A stretch of DNA of 64,000 nucleotides from Ectobacillus ponti (GTDB taxonomy: Bacteria; Bacillota; Bacilli; Bacillales; Bacillaceae_G): contig NZ_JANCLT010000005.1 of assembly GCF_024294785.1 (NCBI RefSeq), forward strand, positions 62,001-126,000. The letters run 5' to 3'. The notes below the pieces were generated by a model, which was not told the DNA's origin, ran no database searches, and saw nothing but the letters and a program-made list of their open reading frames with translations. The position numbers were made by a program, and so were the translations under genes. Shown piece after piece: positions 1-9,071 of the stretch; positions within the stretch are counted from its first letter, which is position 1; every line of letters begins with the position of its first letter.

Positions 1-384
1 TTCAACCAGCATGCTGCCCAATATGCAGGAATGCATGTGCCGCGAAATGTTATGCTCTCCATGTCGATTGCAGGCGCATTTGCCGGTGTCGGCGGAGCAA
101 TGGAAGGCTTGGGCACATTCCAAAACATGACGGCGCTTGCTTCCTTTACGGGCATCGGTTTTGACGGTATCGCCGTATCCTTGCTCGGGGCAAACAATGC
201 ATTCGGTATTGTATTGGCCGCCCTGTTGTTCGGCGGACTGAAGAGTGCTGCTCCGCAAATGAACTTTACGGCAAATGTTCCTTCTGAACTCATTAACGTG
301 ATTATTGCCTGCATTATTTTCTTTGTGGCTTCAAGCTATGTACTCCGCTGGGCATTGTCACGCTTAAGTAAGGAGGAGAAATAA
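1..384 (+). CDS. Nucleoside ABC transporter permease, C-terminal part (NupP-like)
   Basis: The reading frame is open from the first base of the window (FNQHAAQYAGMHVPRN...), so the N-terminus lies upstream. The visible 127 residues carry the permease signature of the BmpC/NupP family and hydrophobic segments around AGAFAGVGGAMEG, FDGIAVSLLG and VIIACIIFFVASSYV. The family forms the membrane channel of an importer that takes up guanosine or other nucleosides using a BMP-type lipoprotein and an ATPase, both presumably upstream. The stop codon is directly followed by the ATG of the partner permease (TAAATG), and the Shine-Dalgarno of that partner lies inside the last codons. The exact substrate cannot be read from the sequence. 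Confidence 0.85.
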   Translation, partial: FNQHAAQYAGMHVPRNVMLSMSIAGAFAGVGGAMEGLGTFQNMTALASFTGIGFDGIAVSLLGANNAFGIVLAALLFGGLKSAAPQMNFTANVPSELINVIIACIIFFVASSYVLRWALSRLSKEEK

Positions 385-1344
385 ATGAGTTTCGTTGATG
401 TGTTGGCAATTATTGTGACCGGAACTTTATATACGGCCGCTCCGCTCATTTTTACCGCTCTAGGCGGAGTATTCAGTGAGCGTTCCGGCGTAGTTAACAT
501 TGCTTTGGAAGGTCTTATGCTGTTTGGCGCCTTTGTAGGCGTGGTAACTTCTCTTCTGCTGGGAGATTCCATGGGGGCAGCGACTCCGTGGATTGGCATT
601 CTCGTGGCAGCACTGGCAAGCGGGATTTTTGCGCTGCTTCATGCGCTGGCATCCATTACGCTTCGTGCAGACCAAACAGTCAGTGGCGTTGCCATTAACT
701 TCCTGGCCCTCGGGTTGAGCGTGTTCGCCATTAAAAAGATCTTTGGCAAAGGACAAACAGATTTTATTAAGTACCGCATTGATAAGATTGATGTGCCGGG
801 CTTAAGTGATATCCCATTCTTTGGGAAAGTGCTGTTCTCCAATGTGCCTTGGACATCGTACATTGCTGTCGTGCTGGCATTTGTTGTATGGTACATTATT
901 TACAAAACACCATTCGGCCTTCGGTTGCGTGCGGTCGGAGAGCATCCGATGGCAGCGGACACAATGGGGATCAATGTATACAGAATGCGTTATACGGCTG
1001 TGTTTATCTCCGGTATGTTTGCGGGCATCGGCGGCGCGGTGTTTGCGACTTCCATCTCCGGAAACTTCTCCGGCGGCACCATCAGCGGCCAGGGCTTCCT
1101 GGCTTTGGCTGCCATGATTTTCGGAAAATGGCATCCAGTTGGCGCGCTTGGCGCAGCCTTGTTCTTCGGCTTTGCACAGTCTCTTGGAATTACAGGCGGC
1201 AGCCTGCCTTATATTAAGGAAATTCCGCCCATCTTTTTGACACTGCTTCCTTATGTGCTGACGATTTTGGCTCTCGTGGGCTTTGTTGGACGCTCGGAAG
1301 CGCCGAAAGCACTTGGCACGCCTTACGAAAAAGGGAAACGCTAA
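385..1344 (+). CDS. nupQ: Nucleoside ABC transporter permease (NupQ-like)
   Basis: This 319-residue inner-membrane permease belongs to the BPD/branched-chain permease superfamily and pairs with the gene upstream. Near the N-terminus it has the family segment PLIFTALGGVFSERSGVVNI followed by ALEG. In the middle is LRLRAVGEHPMAADTMGIN, the cytoplasmic loop expected to touch the ATPase. About eight to nine hydrophobic segments can be picked out. It is translationally coupled to the preceding permease with no spacer, and a strong terminator follows, so this is the last gene of the importer operon. NupQ of B. subtilis is a guanosine permease subunit; substrate identity here is inferred by family. 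Confidence 0.88.
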   Translation: MSFVDVLAIIVTGTLYTAAPLIFTALGGVFSERSGVVNIALEGLMLFGAFVGVVTSLLLGDSMGAATPWIGILVAALASGIFALLHALASITLRADQTVSGVAINFLALGLSVFAIKKIFGKGQTDFIKYRIDKIDVPGLSDIPFFGKVLFSNVPWTSYIAVVLAFVVWYIIYKTPFGLRLRAVGEHPMAADTMGINVYRMRYTAVFISGMFAGIGGAVFATSISGNFSGGTISGQGFLALAAMIFGKWHPVGALGAALFFGFAQSLGITGGSLPYIKEIPPIFLTLLPYVLTILALVGFVGRSEAPKALGTPYEKGKR

Positions 1345-1350
1345 GAGAGA

Positions 1351-1376
1351 AACCCGCATTTGTGCGGGTTTTTTTC
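1351..1376 (+). terminator. Rho-independent terminator after the nucleoside permease operon
   Basis: Stem AACCCGCA / TGCGGGTT with loop TTTG, followed by a run of T. Confidence 0.9.
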
Positions 1377-1495
1377 ATACATAGCAAATAATTGCTTTAC
1401 TTTAACATAGAATAGGCATAGCCATGCGGGAGTTGCAAACCCTTTGTTAAAAATTGTATATTGGGTACAGATACGTACATAAGGAGGATATGGAT

Positions 1496-2773
1496 ATGGA
1501 GGTTATGCAGCAACAGATTCATCAGCTGGACGGCTTGACTGTGCACATGATTCCGACTGTGAAGTACAAGACAAACACCCTCGTGCTGCGGCTGAAGGCA
1601 CCGCTGGCAGAGGAGACCGTGACAGAGCGCGCTCTTTTGCCATACGTGCTGCAGAGCGGGACGGAACAGCTCCCATCTGTGAAGAGTATCCGGCAATACC
1701 TGGAGGATTTATATGGTTCAGCATTGGCTGTGGATGTAAATAAAAAGGGCGAAGAACATATTCTTACCTTTTATATGGATGCAGCAAATGAGCGCTATCT
1801 GCGCGAAGCTCCGCCACTGCTGGAGAAAACGCTGGCCATGCTGTCTGATGTTTTACTCCGTCCCGCACTGGAGCAAGGGGCTTTCGCTTCTTCCATTGTA
1901 GAGAGTGAAAAGCGGGCGCTTCTGCAGCGCATTGAATCCTCTTACGATGATAAAATGAGGTATGCCAATGAACGGCTTGTTGAGGAAATGTGCCAATCAG
2001 AGCCATACCGCTTGAATCAGAACGGCCGTAAAGAAGATGTTGCGGCAATCACCCCGGAATCCTTGTATGCCTGCTACCAGCGGGTGCTGCAAGAGGATGA
2101 AATGGACTTATACATGATTGGGGATTTGCCGGACAATGCTGTGGAGCTGGTGCAAAAGTATTTTGTGCTGCCAAAACGGGAGGCAACGCCGCAGAAAGCG
2201 CCTGCAACGGCAACCCGGCAGGTAGAGGAACGGGAAGTGCAGGAAGAGCAGGATTTGAAGCAGAGCAAGCTGAATATTGGCTACCGGACAAATATTACGT
2301 ACTGTGACGAGGATTATTTTGTCCTTCAGGTATTCAACGGGCTGTTTGGGGGCTTTTCCCATTCCAAGCTCTTTGTCAATGTGCGCGAGAAAAACAGTCT
2401 GGCATATTACGCAGCCTCACGCTATGAAAGCCATAAGGGATTGCTCTTTGTCATGTCAGGCATTGAGTCCGCCAACTATGAAAAAGCGGTAGGTATTATT
2501 AAGGAGCAGATGACTGCCATGCGCAACGGTGATTTTACTGATGAGGAGATTGAGCAAACAAAGCTTATGATCAAGAATCAAATTCTGGAGACTGTGGATA
2601 CTCCGCGCGGCTTGATGGAGCTGCTGTATCACGATGTTGTCGCCCGGTGCAACCGCCCCATGGGCAGCTGGCTCGAGGCCATTGACGGGGTGACGCGGGC
2701 GGATATCATTGCCGTGGCAAATAAAATCCAACTCGACACGATCTATCTTTTGCACGGAGTGGAGGGAGCATGA
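1496..2773 (+). CDS. ymfF: M16 family peptidase-like protein YmfF (probably inactive subunit)
   Basis: This 425-residue protein has the two-lobe M16 (insulinase/PqqL) fold length. I chose the ATG at 1496 because AAGGAGG at 1481-1487 sits 8 nt before it; an in-frame ATG at 1490 would be too close. Where active M16 enzymes have HxxEH, this protein has SGTEQLPSVKSIRQYLEDLYG and no zinc motif can be found, so it is likely the non-catalytic partner. The next gene overlaps it by a few bases and does keep HxxEH. Such active/inactive pairs commonly form heterodimers that process peptides. The physiological substrate is unknown to me. Confidence 0.88.
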   Translation: MEVMQQQIHQLDGLTVHMIPTVKYKTNTLVLRLKAPLAEETVTERALLPYVLQSGTEQLPSVKSIRQYLEDLYGSALAVDVNKKGEEHILTFYMDAANERYLREAPPLLEKTLAMLSDVLLRPALEQGAFASSIVESEKRALLQRIESSYDDKMRYANERLVEEMCQSEPYRLNQNGRKEDVAAITPESLYACYQRVLQEDEMDLYMIGDLPDNAVELVQKYFVLPKREATPQKAPATATRQVEEREVQEEQDLKQSKLNIGYRTNITYCDEDYFVLQVFNGLFGGFSHSKLFVNVREKNSLAYYAASRYESHKGLLFVMSGIESANYEKAVGIIKEQMTAMRNGDFTDEEIEQTKLMIKNQILETVDTPRGLMELLYHDVVARCNRPMGSWLEAIDGVTRADIIAVANKIQLDTIYLLHGVEGA

Positions 2774-2775
2774 CG

Positions 2776-4065
2776 ATGGAAAAAATCCTGTTTGAGCAAC
2801 TCAAGGAAGAGTTATATTTTGAGCAGCTGTCGAATGGACTGAAGGTGTATATCCTTCCAAAGAGCGGCTTTAATAAGACATATGCCACGTTTACCACGAA
2901 ATATGGCTCAATCGACAACCGCTTCGTGCCGCTTGGCAAGCAAGAGGAGCTGCATGTGCCGGATGGCATCGCTCATTTCCTTGAGCACAAGCTGTTTGAA
3001 AAGGAAGATCATGACGCCTTTCAGCTGTTCAGCAAGCAGGGGGCTTCTGCCAATGCATTTACCTCCTTCACCCGGACTGCGTATTTGTTCTCTTGTACAT
3101 CCAATGTTGACACAAATTTGCATACACTTCTGGACTTTGTGCAAGCCCCTTATTTTACCGAGAAAACGGTGGAAAAGGAAAAGGGCATTATCGGCCAGGA
3201 AATCCAAATGTACCAGGATAATGCGGACTGGCGTCTATATTTTGGCTTAATTGATAACCTGTATGAGAAGCACCCGGTTCAAATTGATATTGCCGGAACG
3301 ATTGAGTCCATCAGCCATATTACAAAGGATTTGTTGTATGAGTGCTACAACACCTTCTATCATCCGAGCAATATGCTTCTGTTTGTCGTCGGCCCTGTTG
3401 ATCCCGGCCATATTATGGATCTCGTCAAAGAAAATCAGGGGAAAAAGGATTATCAGGATCAGCCGCCGATTCAGCGCTTCTTTGAGGAAGAGCCGGACCG
3501 CGTGGGTACAGCGCGTACAGTAATCCCAATGACGGTGCAGACACCGAAGTGCCTCGTCGGCATGAAGGCAAAACGCAGCACGCGTGCAGGCCGCGACTTA
3601 TTGAAGCATGAAATTACAGTCACGCTGCTGCTGGATTATTTGTTTGGCAAAAGCTCCAACAACTATGAAGAGCTGTATCAGGCCGGTTTAATCGATGACA
3701 CCTTCTCCTACGATTACACCGACGAAGGAGGGTTTGGCTTTGCCATGGTCGGCGGCGACACCAAGCAGCCGGATGAGCTTGCGGAGCGGCTGCAGAACAT
3801 CCTGCTGAAAACAGACTACACCAGCTTGTCGGAAGAGACGCTGTCCCGCGTAAAGAAAAAGAAAATCGGCGGCTTTCTTCGTTCCCTCAATTCGCCGGAG
3901 TATATTGCCAACCAGTTTACCCGGTATGCCTTTAACGGCTCCAGCCTGTTTGATGCCCTGCCGGTGCTTGAGGAGGTCAACGTTGCAGATTTGCAGCGGG
4001 CAGCTGAAGAATTTGTTGATAAAAAGATGATAAGTATTTGTCAGGTTGTGCCGAAGAACGGCTGA
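2776..4065 (+). CDS. ymfH: M16 family zinc metallopeptidase YmfH (catalytic subunit)
   Basis: This 429-residue protein carries the inverted zinc motif HFLEH at residues 67-71 (H67, E70, H71). A conserved EKEKGIIGQEIQMY segment near residue 140 is expected to give the third ligand. GGAGGG at 2761-2766 is 9 nt before this ATG; an in-frame ATG at 2770, overlapping the ymfF stop as ATGA, is the alternative start. With YmfF it should form a cytoplasmic peptidase heterodimer. A terminator follows, so ymfF-ymfH is a two-gene unit. Confidence 0.9.
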   Translation: MEKILFEQLKEELYFEQLSNGLKVYILPKSGFNKTYATFTTKYGSIDNRFVPLGKQEELHVPDGIAHFLEHKLFEKEDHDAFQLFSKQGASANAFTSFTRTAYLFSCTSNVDTNLHTLLDFVQAPYFTEKTVEKEKGIIGQEIQMYQDNADWRLYFGLIDNLYEKHPVQIDIAGTIESISHITKDLLYECYNTFYHPSNMLLFVVGPVDPGHIMDLVKENQGKKDYQDQPPIQRFFEEEPDRVGTARTVIPMTVQTPKCLVGMKAKRSTRAGRDLLKHEITVTLLLDYLFGKSSNNYEELYQAGLIDDTFSYDYTDEGGFGFAMVGGDTKQPDELAERLQNILLKTDYTSLSEETLSRVKKKKIGGFLRSLNSPEYIANQFTRYAFNGSSLFDALPVLEEVNVADLQRAAEEFVDKKMISICQVVPKNG

Positions 4066-4072
4066 TTATCAG

Positions 4073-4104
4073 ATCTGTCCCATATTTGGGACAGATTTTG
4101 TTTT
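4073..4104 (+). terminator. Terminator after ymfH
   Basis: Stem ATCTGTCCC / GGGACAGAT with a 6-nt loop, then a T-rich tract. Confidence 0.85.
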
Positions 4105-4125
4105 GAGAAGAAGGGGGAATCAGAC

Positions 4126-4848
4126 ATGAAGAAATATGCCCTGGTTACTGGAGCAAGCGGCGGGATTGGCGGGGCTGCGGCCCGGCAGCTGGCAGCCGAC
4201 GGCTTTGCTGTATATGTACATTATCACCGCGGCGATGCGAAAATACGGGAGCTGCTGCAAAGTATGCCGCCGGATGCGGAATGTTATCCGGTACAGGCGG
4301 ATTTAAGTGCCGCATCCGGCGCCGCGCAGTTGCTCGGACAAATTCATCATGAGCTGGATGCCTTTGTTTACGCTGCGGGAAAGAGCCTTTTCGGGCTTGT
4401 GACGGATACGTCAGACGATGAACTGGCAGGCATGATTCAGCTGCAGGTAAGCAGCTTATACAAGCTGGGGCAAGCTCTGCTGCCTGCCATGATCCGCAGG
4501 CGTGCAGGAAGTATGGTGATTATTTCCTCCATCTGGGGACAGACAGGCGCCTCCTGTGAGGTGCCTTACTCCATGGTGAAAGGGGCGCAAAATGCTTATG
4601 TCAAGGCGTTGGCGAAGGAGGTGGCCCCAAGCGGTGTACGGGTCAATGCAATTGCTCCGGGAGCCATTGATACAGACATGCTGCACATGTTCTCGGCCGC
4701 AGACCGTGAAGACCTTGCTTCCGATATTCCAATGGGCCGGCTGGGAGCAGCGAAGGAGGTGGCCGAAGCAGTTTCATTCCTGATATCACCCCGTTCCTCC
4801 TACATAACAGGACAGGTCATCGGCGTGAATGGAGGCTGGCATTGTTGA
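4126..4848 (+). CDS. ymfI: Short-chain dehydrogenase/reductase YmfI (FabG-like)
   Basis: This 240-residue classical SDR has the Rossmann motif TGASGGIG at residues 8-15, the catalytic serine in VIISS (S135), and YxxxK with Y148 and K152. The C-terminal SSYITGQVIGVNGGWHC is the usual SDR ending. The family uses NAD(P)H to reduce or oxidise a carbonyl; FabG-type activity on 3-oxoacyl chains is possible but unproven. It sits between the M16 peptidase pair and ymfJ, as in other Bacilli. The start is supported by AAGGGGGA upstream. Confidence 0.88.
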   Translation: MKKYALVTGASGGIGGAAARQLAADGFAVYVHYHRGDAKIRELLQSMPPDAECYPVQADLSAASGAAQLLGQIHHELDAFVYAAGKSLFGLVTDTSDDELAGMIQLQVSSLYKLGQALLPAMIRRRAGSMVIISSIWGQTGASCEVPYSMVKGAQNAYVKALAKEVAPSGVRVNAIAPGAIDTDMLHMFSAADREDLASDIPMGRLGAAKEVAEAVSFLISPRSSYITGQVIGVNGGWHC

Positions 4849-4921
4849 ATACATAAAACAGGAAAAAGCAGCGCATAGTAATAGGGGATGACCCCAATAC
4901 ATTATGTGAGGTGGAGAAAAT

Positions 4922-5173
4922 ATGTCAGTATTAGACAATTTTGATCAATGGAAAGACTTTTTGGGAGATCGTTTAAATGCCGCGCAGGACAAAGGATTGG
5001 ATGGCAATGCAATCAACGAAATGGCATATCGCATCGGTGATTATCTGGCAAATGAAGTGGAGGCGCGCAATCCGGAGGAGCGTGTCCTTGCAGAATTATG
5101 GAAGATAGCTGACGAAGGCGAACAGCACACAATTGCCAATTTGATGATTAAACTGGTACAGGGTCAGCAGTAA
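4922..5173 (+). CDS. ymfJ: DUF3243 protein YmfJ
   Basis: This 83-residue acidic, soluble protein starts MSVLDNFDQWKDFLGDRL and matches the DUF3243/YmfJ family in length and N-terminus. No catalytic or metal-binding motif is visible. It has its own GAGGTGGAG ribosome-binding site and a strong terminator right after its stop, so its transcript ends before ymfK. Function unknown. Confidence 0.85.
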   Translation: MSVLDNFDQWKDFLGDRLNAAQDKGLDGNAINEMAYRIGDYLANEVEARNPEERVLAELWKIADEGEQHTIANLMIKLVQGQQ

Positions 5174-5200
5174 GAGAGGAGTTGCTCCTCTCTTTTCTTT
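5174..5200 (+). terminator. Terminator after ymfJ
   Basis: Stem GAGAGGAG / CTCCTCTC with loop TTG, then TTTT. Confidence 0.9.
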
Positions 5201-5333
5201 ATGCCCGATTTCCTTCTGCCGGGAGAGTGGTTTGGCGGAGCTTTTTGCAATCGCCGGACGATTTGCCTTTTCTAATCTGCCGAAATCATATAATATAAAG
5301 GGTAGGTGTGAGTAGGCGAAGGGAGTGGAACAT

Positions 5334-6119
5334 ATGATCGAATGGTATTTTGAATATGAAATACATAAGAATCGTCCCGGGCTGCTCGGGGACATTTCTT
5401 CACTCATCGGGATGCTGGGCATTAACATTACGACGATTAACGGAGTGGATAATGCGCGCCGCGGTCTTCTGCTAAATTGTGAAAATGAAGAGCAAATTGC
5501 GAGACTTGAATCAATTTTAAACACAATGGATAATATAACCGTAACTAAATATCGTCAGCCCAAGCTGCGGGATCGCCTGGCAGTCCGGCACGGCAGATAC
5601 ATCCAGCGCGATGCTGACGATAAGAAGACGTTCCGGTTTGTCAGAGATGAACTGGGGCTGCTGGTGGATTTCATGGCTGAGCTGATGAAAAAGGAAGGAC
5701 ATAAGCTGATTGGCATACGCGGGATGCCGCGGGTTGGAAAAACGGAATCAATTGTGGCGGCAAGTGTTTGTGCCAACAAACGCTGGATTTTCGTTTCGTC
5801 TACACTCATTAAGCAAACCGTCCGCAGCCAGCTGATCCAGGACGAATACAGCGAGCACAATGTGTTCATTCTGGATGGAATTGTTTCCACGAAGCGGGCA
5901 AATGAAAAGCATTGGCAGCTTGTGCGTGAGATTATGAGCATTCCCGCCACAAAGGTCGTTGAACATCCGGATATTTTTGTCAGCCAATCTGAGTATACGC
6001 TCGATGACTTTGATTATATCATTGAGCTGCGGAACGATGATGAGGAGGAAATTAAGTATGACCTCGTCGACGAGATAGAGATGGAAAAACGAAATCATTT
6101 TTCCATGTTCGACTTCTAA
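5334..6119 (+). CDS. ymfK: DUF3388 protein YmfK with ACT-like and P-loop segments
   Basis: This 261-residue protein starts at the ATG 8 nt after GGGAG; an in-frame GTG at 5325 is a weaker choice. A perfect -10 TATAAT at 5289-5294 gives it its own promoter, although no good -35 is visible. The first ~75 residues (EYEIHKNRPGLLGDISSLIG, then NITTINGVD) look like an ACT-type ligand-binding fold. Residues 130-137 read GMPRVGKT, a Walker A-like loop, inside an otherwise unfamiliar C-terminal part rich in acidic residues. It is a family of unknown function; a ligand-sensing NTPase is only a suggestion. Confidence 0.82.
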   Translation: MIEWYFEYEIHKNRPGLLGDISSLIGMLGINITTINGVDNARRGLLLNCENEEQIARLESILNTMDNITVTKYRQPKLRDRLAVRHGRYIQRDADDKKTFRFVRDELGLLVDFMAELMKKEGHKLIGIRGMPRVGKTESIVAASVCANKRWIFVSSTLIKQTVRSQLIQDEYSEHNVFILDGIVSTKRANEKHWQLVREIMSIPATKVVEHPDIFVSQSEYTLDDFDYIIELRNDDEEEIKYDLVDEIEMEKRNHFSMFDF

Positions 6120-6140
6120 GATTATATTGAGGTGTTAGCA

Positions 6141-7028
6141 TTGACAGAATTAGGAAGAAAGTTACAAGAGGCAAGAGAAGCGAAAGGTCTTTCCCTTGAT
6201 GAATTGCAGGATGTGACGAAAATCCAAAAGCGCTACCTGGCAAGCATTGAAGAGGGCAACTACGGTGTGCTCCCGGGTGACTTCTATGTGCGTGCTTTCA
6301 TTAAGCAATATGCTGAGGCTGTGGGGCTGGACCCTGAAGAGATGCTCGCCGAGCATCGCGGGGAAGTGCCCGCAGCTGTTCAGGATGTTCCGTCCCGTAT
6401 ACAAAAATCGAAGGAGACAGTGCCGAACAGCACCTCTTCCCGCATCATGGATTATATGCCGAAGGCTTTAATCGGGCTGCTCGTAATCGCTGTTGCGGTT
6501 GGCATTTGGCTTGTGTCACAAGCACTGTATAATCCGAAGAAGCAGCAGGCAGAACAAGGCAGCGTGAAGCCGCAGGTGGAAATGCAAAAGTCGGCTGACT
6601 CCGCTCTGCAGGGCGAGGCCAAAGCGCAGGAGAAGCCGGCAGAGAAGCCGGTGGAAAAGAAGACAGAACCCGCGGCGCCGGCCAAGCCTGCACAAGAGCT
6701 GAAGGCTGTTTCCACTTCCGGAAAGACTTCGACAATGGAGCTTCGCAACAACGAAGGCTTTATGCTCGAAATTACCGCAAAGGACCGGTGCTATATCGAT
6801 ATTAAAAATGGGGATGGAAAGCTCTTGTTCAGCGGCACTTTGCAGCCAAATGAGACAAAGACGCAGGATTTGTCTGCAGAGGACGTTGTCCGCCTCAATA
6901 TCGGCAGCACCCCGAATGCTGCCGTTAAAATTAATGGACAGGCCGTTCAATATCCGCAGGACCCGGACAGCAATTATCACCAAATCCTGCTCATTAAGAA
7001 CATGCGGACACAGCCTGCCCAACAATAG
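6141..7028 (+). CDS. ymfM: RodZ-like membrane-anchored helix-turn-helix protein YmfM
   Basis: I take the TTG at 6141 as start (MTELGRKLQEAREAKGLSLDEL), 6 nt after GAGGTG; an in-frame GTG at 6132 overlaps the ribosome-binding site. The 295-residue protein has a Cro/CI-type HTH (residues ~5-70), one transmembrane helix near residues 112-132 (IGLLVIAVAVGIWLVSQAL), a Lys/Glu/Pro-Ala linker, and a C-terminal DUF4115 beta domain. RodZ proteins link the MreB cytoskeleton to the cell-wall elongation machinery. A terminator overlaps the stop codon. Confidence 0.88.
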   Translation: MTELGRKLQEAREAKGLSLDELQDVTKIQKRYLASIEEGNYGVLPGDFYVRAFIKQYAEAVGLDPEEMLAEHRGEVPAAVQDVPSRIQKSKETVPNSTSSRIMDYMPKALIGLLVIAVAVGIWLVSQALYNPKKQQAEQGSVKPQVEMQKSADSALQGEAKAQEKPAEKPVEKKTEPAAPAKPAQELKAVSTSGKTSTMELRNNEGFMLEITAKDRCYIDIKNGDGKLLFSGTLQPNETKTQDLSAEDVVRLNIGSTPNAAVKINGQAVQYPQDPDSNYHQILLIKNMRTQPAQQ

Positions 7029-7050
7029 TCATCGTTCCGATGACTTTTTT
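7027..7050 (+). terminator. Terminator overlapping the ymfM stop codon
   Basis: Stem AGTCATCG / CGATGACT with loop TTC, then six T. Readthrough would be needed for pgsA if that gene lacks its own promoter. Confidence 0.85.
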
Positions 7051-7088
7051 CAATGAAATTTTGCTTGGAACATGATGGAGGAATCGCA

Positions 7089-7667
7089 GTGAATTTGCCA
7101 AATAAGATTACTATATCAAGAATTTGTCTCATCCCGCTATTCTTGGCTGTTATGCTGATCCCGTTTGATTGGGGTGTATGGCAGCTGGGGGATCATGAAC
7201 TGCCGGTACAGCACTTTGCCGGAGCGGCTATTTTTATCTTTGCCTCGGCAACAGATTGGGTGGACGGCTACTACGCACGCAAATATGATCTTGTCACAAA
7301 TCTCGGGAAGTTTTTGGACCCGCTGGCGGACAAACTGCTTGTGTCAGCGGCACTGGTGACATTGGTAGACTTGCATTATATCTATGCATGGGTAGCCATC
7401 CTCATTATTACCAGGGAGTTTGCGGTGACCGGCCTTCGGCTTTTGCTGGCGGAAACAGGGGAAGTTTCCGCTGCGAAAATGCTTGGGAAGATCAAAATGT
7501 GGACGCAAGTTATAGCTATTTCTGCTTATTTGCTGCACGATGTGCCGCTGCACTGGCTGCCGTTTTCCCTTGCGGATGTGTCCATGGCGGTCGCAGTGCT
7601 GTTTACGGTGCTGTCCGGCTGGGATTACTTTGCAAAAAATAAAGGGGTATTTGCGAATTCGAAATAA
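7089..7667 (+). CDS. pgsA: CDP-diacylglycerol--glycerol-3-phosphate 3-phosphatidyltransferase
   Basis: This 192-residue integral membrane enzyme makes phosphatidylglycerophosphate, the precursor of phosphatidylglycerol and cardiolipin. It carries the CDP-alcohol transferase motif DG(x2)AR(x8)G(x3)D(x3)D in [12 protein letters not shown]...[12 protein letters not shown]. The GTG at 7089 is preceded by GGAGG at 7 nt and gives [11 protein letters not shown], the normal family N-terminus. An upstream in-frame ATG at 7053 lies within the preceding spacer and has no good ribosome-binding site. It is immediately followed by cinA. Confidence 0.93.
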   Translation: MNLPNKITISRICLIPLFLAVMLIPFDWGVWQLGDHELPVQHFAGAAIFIFASATDWVDGYYARKYDLVTNLGKFLDPLADKLLVSAALVTLVDLHYIYAWVAILIITREFAVTGLRLLLAETGEVSAAKMLGKIKMWTQVIAISAYLLHDVPLHWLPFSLADVSMAVAVLFTVLSGWDYFAKNKGVFANSK

Positions 7668-7687
7668 TGGCAATGGGGGAACGATGG

Positions 7688-8926
7688 ATGAACGCAGAAA
7701 TTCTCGCGGTTGGAACAGAGCTGCTGCTCGGACAAATTGTAAATACAAATGCAGCCTTTATATCCCGCAGGCTGGCGGATGTGGGGGTTCACGTCTACTA
7801 TCAAACGGTGGTTGGCGACAATGCAGAACGGCTCCGCCAGGCGGTTGAGCTGGCGCGCACACGCGCAGATATCCTGATTTTCACCGGCGGACTCGGCCCG
7901 ACAAAGGACGATTTGACAAAGGAAACGATTGCGGCTGTGCTGGGAGCCCGGCTGGTCCATGATGAAGCTGCTCTGTCCTATATCGAGGATTACTTCGCGA
8001 GAACAGGCCGGCCGTTTACTGAAAATAACCGCAAGCAGGCGCTCGTCCTGCAGGGCAGCACGGTGTTTCCGAATGACCACGGCATGGCGCCTGGAATGGG
8101 GCTGCAGCAAGGTGATAAGCTCTACGTGCTGCTTCCTGGCCCGCCAAAGGAAATGAATCCGATGTTTACAAGCTATGTGGAGCCATTCTTGCAGCGGCTG
8201 GCCGGGTCTGACGCGCTGCATTCGCGTGTGCTCCGTTTCTTCGGAATTGGCGAATCCCAGCTGGAGCACGTCCTGCAGGATATCATTGACAGCCAAAGCA
8301 ATCCGACAATTGCCCCGCTTGCGTCTGAAGGGGAAGTTACCCTCCGTTTGACTGCTAAGCACGCGCTGGCGGAAGAGGCATCCCGGATGCTGGATGCGGT
8401 GGAAGCACAAATTATGGACCGTGTCGGGGAATATCTTTATGGCTATGATGATGAGACGCTGCACGAAAAGGCAGTGGCCATGCTGCGCAGCAAATCCTTT
8501 TCTCTTTCCTGCGCGGAAAGTCTGACTGGCGGATTATTCAGTGAACGCATTACCAGTGTTCCCGGTGTTTCTTCCTTATTTCGCGGTGGAATTGTATGCT
8601 ACAGCAACGATGTGAAGCAGCAGGTGCTGCGAGTCCCTGCAGAGGTGCTGCAAACGGACGGAGCTGTAAGCGCAGCTTGTGCAAAACTGCTTGCGGAGAA
8701 CGTCAGGGAATTGCTGGGGACAGATGTCGGCATCAGCTTTACCGGTGTGGCCGGACCTGACAGTCTGGAAGGAAAGCAGCCAGGGACAGTTTATATCGGC
8801 ATTTCTATTCAAGGGCAGCCATCTGCTGCTGTCGGGCTGCAGCTTGGCGGCAGCCGTCCGCTTGTGCGGGAACGGGCGGTCAAATACGGACTTTATCATT
8901 TGTATCGAAAGCTGGAAGAGCTGTGA
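7688..8926 (+). CDS. cinA: CinA: competence/damage-inducible protein, nicotinamide-nucleotide amidase type
   Basis: This 412-residue protein begins [21 protein letters not shown]. The N-terminal half is a MoaB/MoCF-like (COG1058) domain with [15 protein letters not shown]. The C-terminal half is the CinA deamidase domain with [15 protein letters not shown]. CinA-type enzymes convert NMN to nicotinic acid mononucleotide or hydrolyse ADP-ribose. GGGGA lies 7 nt before this ATG; the first in-frame ATG at 7667 overlaps the pgsA stop. It sits upstream of recA, as in many Firmicutes. A weak hairpin (AGCTG...CAGCT plus TTTTT) follows the stop. Confidence 0.92.
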   Translation: MNAEILAVGTELLLGQIVNTNAAFISRRLADVGVHVYYQTVVGDNAERLRQAVELARTRADILIFTGGLGPTKDDLTKETIAAVLGARLVHDEAALSYIEDYFARTGRPFTENNRKQALVLQGSTVFPNDHGMAPGMGLQQGDKLYVLLPGPPKEMNPMFTSYVEPFLQRLAGSDALHSRVLRFFGIGESQLEHVLQDIIDSQSNPTIAPLASEGEVTLRLTAKHALAEEASRMLDAVEAQIMDRVGEYLYGYDDETLHEKAVAMLRSKSFSLSCAESLTGGLFSERITSVPGVSSLFRGGIVCYSNDVKQQVLRVPAEVLQTDGAVSAACAKLLAENVRELLGTDVGISFTGVAGPDSLEGKQPGTVYIGISIQGQPSAAVGLQLGGSRPLVRERAVKYGLYHLYRKLEEL

Positions 8927-8987
8927 GGCATTTCAGCTTTTTCTTTGTAGAGCATGGGGGAAGCCGCTGGCTGGAAAACGAAAAAAT

Positions 8988-9001
8988 CGAATAAGTGTTC
9001 G
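8988..9001 (+). promoter_or_regulatory. LexA (SOS) operator upstream of recA
   Basis: CGAATAAGTGTTCG differs from the Bacillus box core GAAC-N4-GTTC by one base. It lies just upstream of the recA -35. Confidence 0.8.
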
Positions 9002-9008
9002 TTTTTTA

Positions 9009-9038
9009 TTGGCTTTTTCAAAGCTAAACAGGTATAAT
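9009..9038 (+). promoter_or_regulatory. SigA promoter of recA
   Basis: -35 TTGGCT (9009-9014), 18-nt spacer, -10 TATAAT (9033-9038). Confidence 0.75.
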
Positions 9039-9071
9039 AGAAACAGGTAAGAGAAAGAAGGAGGAAATCGA

